Origin: Bacteroidota bacterium | GTDB taxonomy: Bacteria > Bacteroidota > Bacteroidia > Flavobacteriales > Flavobacteriaceae | Reading direction: 5' to 3' | Assembly: GCA_018656255.1 (NCBI GenBank) | Contig: JABHYI010000292.1 | Coordinates: 1 to 16,321, forward strand | DNA length: 16,321 bases | In this document: in pieces, positions 14,727-16,321 of the stretch | How the letters are laid out: every line of letters starts with the position of its first letter | Position numbering within the stretch: the stretch's first letter is position 1 | Notes under the pieces: model-generated | What the model saw: the letters and a program-made list of their open reading frames with translations, nothing else | Told to the model about the DNA's origin: nothing | Database searches by the model: none | Made by a program: the position numbers and the translations under genes

Positions 14727-15227
14727 TTAGTTTACGTTTGCGTCTTTCAACATCGTTTCAACCAATTCCAATTGCTTGTCTTTGTTTGATAACTCACTCT
14801 TCACTATTTTTTCTGCAATATCTAAAGAAAGACTAGCTACTGTTTGCTTTAATTCTGCAACAGCTGCTTTTTTCTCTGCCTCTATGGTTGCCTGTGCCCC
14901 TGCAATTGCTTTACTTGCTTCTGCTTGCGCTTCATCTTTAGCCCCTGCTATCATGCTGGCTTTAATTTCGCGAGCTTCTTTAATCATTGTCTCACGCTCT
15001 GCTCTTGCCTCTTGTAACAATTTTTCATTGTCTGCCTGCAAATTTGCCATCTCTAGCTTTGCTTTTTGAGCAGCATCTAAGGCATCTTTAATACCTTGTT
15101 CACGCTCATTTACAGCATTTAAAATCGGTGTCCAGGCAAATTTTCTAAGCAAAAAAAGCAATAGGATAAATACAACTGCTTGCCAAAAGAAAAGACCTAC
15201 TGAAAATTCGTTTATTAATTTTTCCAT
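14727..15227 (-). CDS. atpF: F-type ATP synthase subunit b
   Basis: A 166-residue peripheral-stalk subunit. A single N-terminal transmembrane helix (about 9-28, GLFFWQAVVFILLLFLLRKF) is followed by the conserved WTPILNAVNEREQGI and then a long, alanine/glutamate/lysine-rich helix that dimerises as the stalk (about 45-140). The C-terminal segment contacts delta. The arrangement of a membrane anchor then 'W.PI...l..R' is diagnostic of AtpF. Length is typical. Its start ATG at 15225-15227 follows a run of ATA triplets (CATAATAATAATG). The 109-bp gap before it, the longest in this operon, carries the hairpin at 15291-15323. Confidence 0.95.
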   Translation of the reverse strand: MEKLINEFSVGLFFWQAVVFILLLFLLRKFAWTPILNAVNEREQGIKDALDAAQKAKLEMANLQADNEKLLQEARAERETMIKEAREIKASMIAGAKDEAQAEASKAIAGAQATIEAEKKAAVAELKQTVASLSLDIAEKIVKSELSNKDKQLELVETMLKDANVN

Positions 15228-15290
15228 TATTATTATGTTTTGAAAGCCACCAAAAGCGCCTTTCTTAATGATCCTTTAATGTAATAGAAA

Positions 15291-15323
15291 CATATCGCTG
15301 TAACCAACCGTTACAGCAATATG
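15291..15323 (-). ncRNA. Strong intercistronic hairpin downstream of atpE
   Basis: The arms 15291-15304 and 15310-15323 pair over 14 positions around a 5-base loop. On the transcribed (minus) strand all 14 pair, including one G-U wobble (positions 15296 and 15318), while the plus strand would have a C/A mismatch there; this favours an RNA role. It starts 13 bases after the atpE stop codon and is followed by a weak TTTCTATT. Likely roles are protecting the 3' end of atpE mRNA or partly ending transcription, so that atpE is expressed above the genes downstream. Confidence 0.7.
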
Positions 15324-15336
15324 TTGTCTTTTTTGA

Positions 15337-15629
<293 letters not shown>

Positions 15630-15639
15630 ATTTAATTAT

Positions 15640-16321
15640 TTATAAATGCGCAATCTCTCCATCGTGCTCCTCTGCATGCTCGTGTGTCTCACTTGCAAAA
15701 CCAAAGTACAAAGCAGCCAACATCGTGAAGATGTATGCCTGTAATAATGCTACTAATATTTCAATTAATGAAATGGCAAATGCCAATCCAAAAGATAAGG
15801 TTCCACCAATCCAGTTTTGGAAGATGTAAATTAGTCCAAGCAAACTCCCTAACACAACGTGACCGGCAGTCATGTTGGCATACAAACGGATTAAAAGAGC
15901 AAACGGTTTAATGAACAAACCTAAAATCTCGATAGGTACTAAAATAACATAAATAAAAATCTTTCCTGCCCATGGCATACCATCTCCTAGTGGATCAAAA
16001 ATATGTTTCCAATAGTCTTTAGTACCTGTGAAGCTGGTAATTATAAATACAATAAGTGCTAATGCTGTGGTTACTGCAATGTTTCCTGTAACATTTACTC
16101 CAAGTGGCGTTAGACCAAACATGTTTAAAAACCAAATAAAGAAAAATACAGTTAATAAAAAAGGCATGTATTTTTTATACTTACCCTCCCCAATATTTGC
16201 AATTGCAATGTCATCACGGATATAGGTTATAATTGGTTCAAAAAACCTGCCAGCCCCTGTTGCAATACCACCGTTATTGCCATAACTTTTTGCAAGAGAT
16301 TTAAACAAAAAGAACATTAAA
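15640..16321 (-). CDS. atpB: F-type ATP synthase subunit a, 5' end missing
   Basis: Membrane subunit that, with the c ring, forms the proton path. The C-terminal 226 residues are visible. The key stator segment is present: LLIRLYANMTAGHVVLGSLLG, containing the essential arginine (R143 if counted from the methionine at 16317), preceded by IPIEILGLFIKPFALL; further helices are clear. The frame is open to the right edge: the codon before the ATG at 16315-16317 is a leucine, and the residues there are hydrophobic, so that ATG is probably internal. Flavobacterial AtpB proteins generally have a long N-terminal extension, which would lie outside. The C-terminus is an unusual hydrophilic His/Glu-rich tail (ETHEHAEEHDGEIAHL). 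It is the first atp gene transcribed in this window. Confidence 0.93.
   Translation of the reverse strand, partial: LMFFLFKSLAKSYGNNGGIATGAGRFFEPIITYIRDDIAIANIGEGKYKKYMPFLLTVFFFIWFLNMFGLTPLGVNVTGNIAVTTALALIVFIITSFTGTKDYWKHIFDPLGDGMPWAGKIFIYVILVPIEILGLFIKPFALLIRLYANMTAGHVVLGSLLGLIYIFQNWIGGTLSFGLAFAISLIEILVALLQAYIFTMLAALYFGFASETHEHAEEHDGEIAHL

Noticed and set aside
16315-16317. ATG as the true start of atpB
   Set aside because: The frame continues to the window edge in hydrophobic codons, and flavobacterial subunit a normally has a long N-terminal extension.

Overview
The window looks like chromosomal DNA from a member of the Bacteroidota, most likely Flavobacteriaceae. It is A/T-rich, and its start codons follow A-rich stretches rather than Shine-Dalgarno sequences. 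It contains Bacteroidota-type TAnnTTTG promoter elements. The gene set is typical of that group: an HU-CCDC81/SPOR protein, a DUF4292 lipoprotein, and an F-type ATP synthase operon that ends at atpG. No mobile element, CRISPR array, tRNA or rRNA is visible, and no gene-free stretch exceeds 150 bases.

Layout, left to right. (1) 1-756 (-): the first two thirds of DNA polymerase IV (dinB), cut by the left edge and divergent from a small CYTH phosphatase (899-1366, +). (2) 1411-3282 (-): cutC and dprA, converging on the CYTH gene. (3) 3419-4943 (+): a membrane protein joining an HU-like domain to a SPOR domain, then a hotdog acyl-CoA thioesterase. Each has a TAnnTTTG element so close to its start codon that the mRNA would be nearly leaderless. 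(4) 4950-11444 (-): six genes in one direction, probably one operon, transcribed as Wzx-like flippase, dut, sugar-nucleotidyltransferase, TPR protein, DUF4292 lipoprotein and an EnvC-like LytM protein. It has a candidate promoter and mainly concerns the cell envelope. (5) 11590-16321 (-): the ATP synthase operon, transcribed as atpB (cut by the right edge), atpE, atpF, atpH, atpA, atpG, ending in a strong intrinsic terminator at 11533-11565. atpD and atpC are not present.

The most interesting signals outside genes are the inverted repeats in every longer gap of the ATP synthase operon. They include a 14-bp hairpin just after atpE, an exact 20-bp palindrome before atpA, and a bulged 12-bp hairpin after atpA. 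They could help set the unequal subunit stoichiometry. At the protein level, three points stand out: the HU-SPOR architecture, which could connect chromosome and septal wall; the LolB-like look of the DUF4292 lipoprotein, in a phylum where LolB is hard to find by sequence; and the EnvC-like protein, which has lost its zinc-site residues and is therefore probably an amidase activator rather than an enzyme. No wholly new multi-gene system can be shown from this sequence alone.
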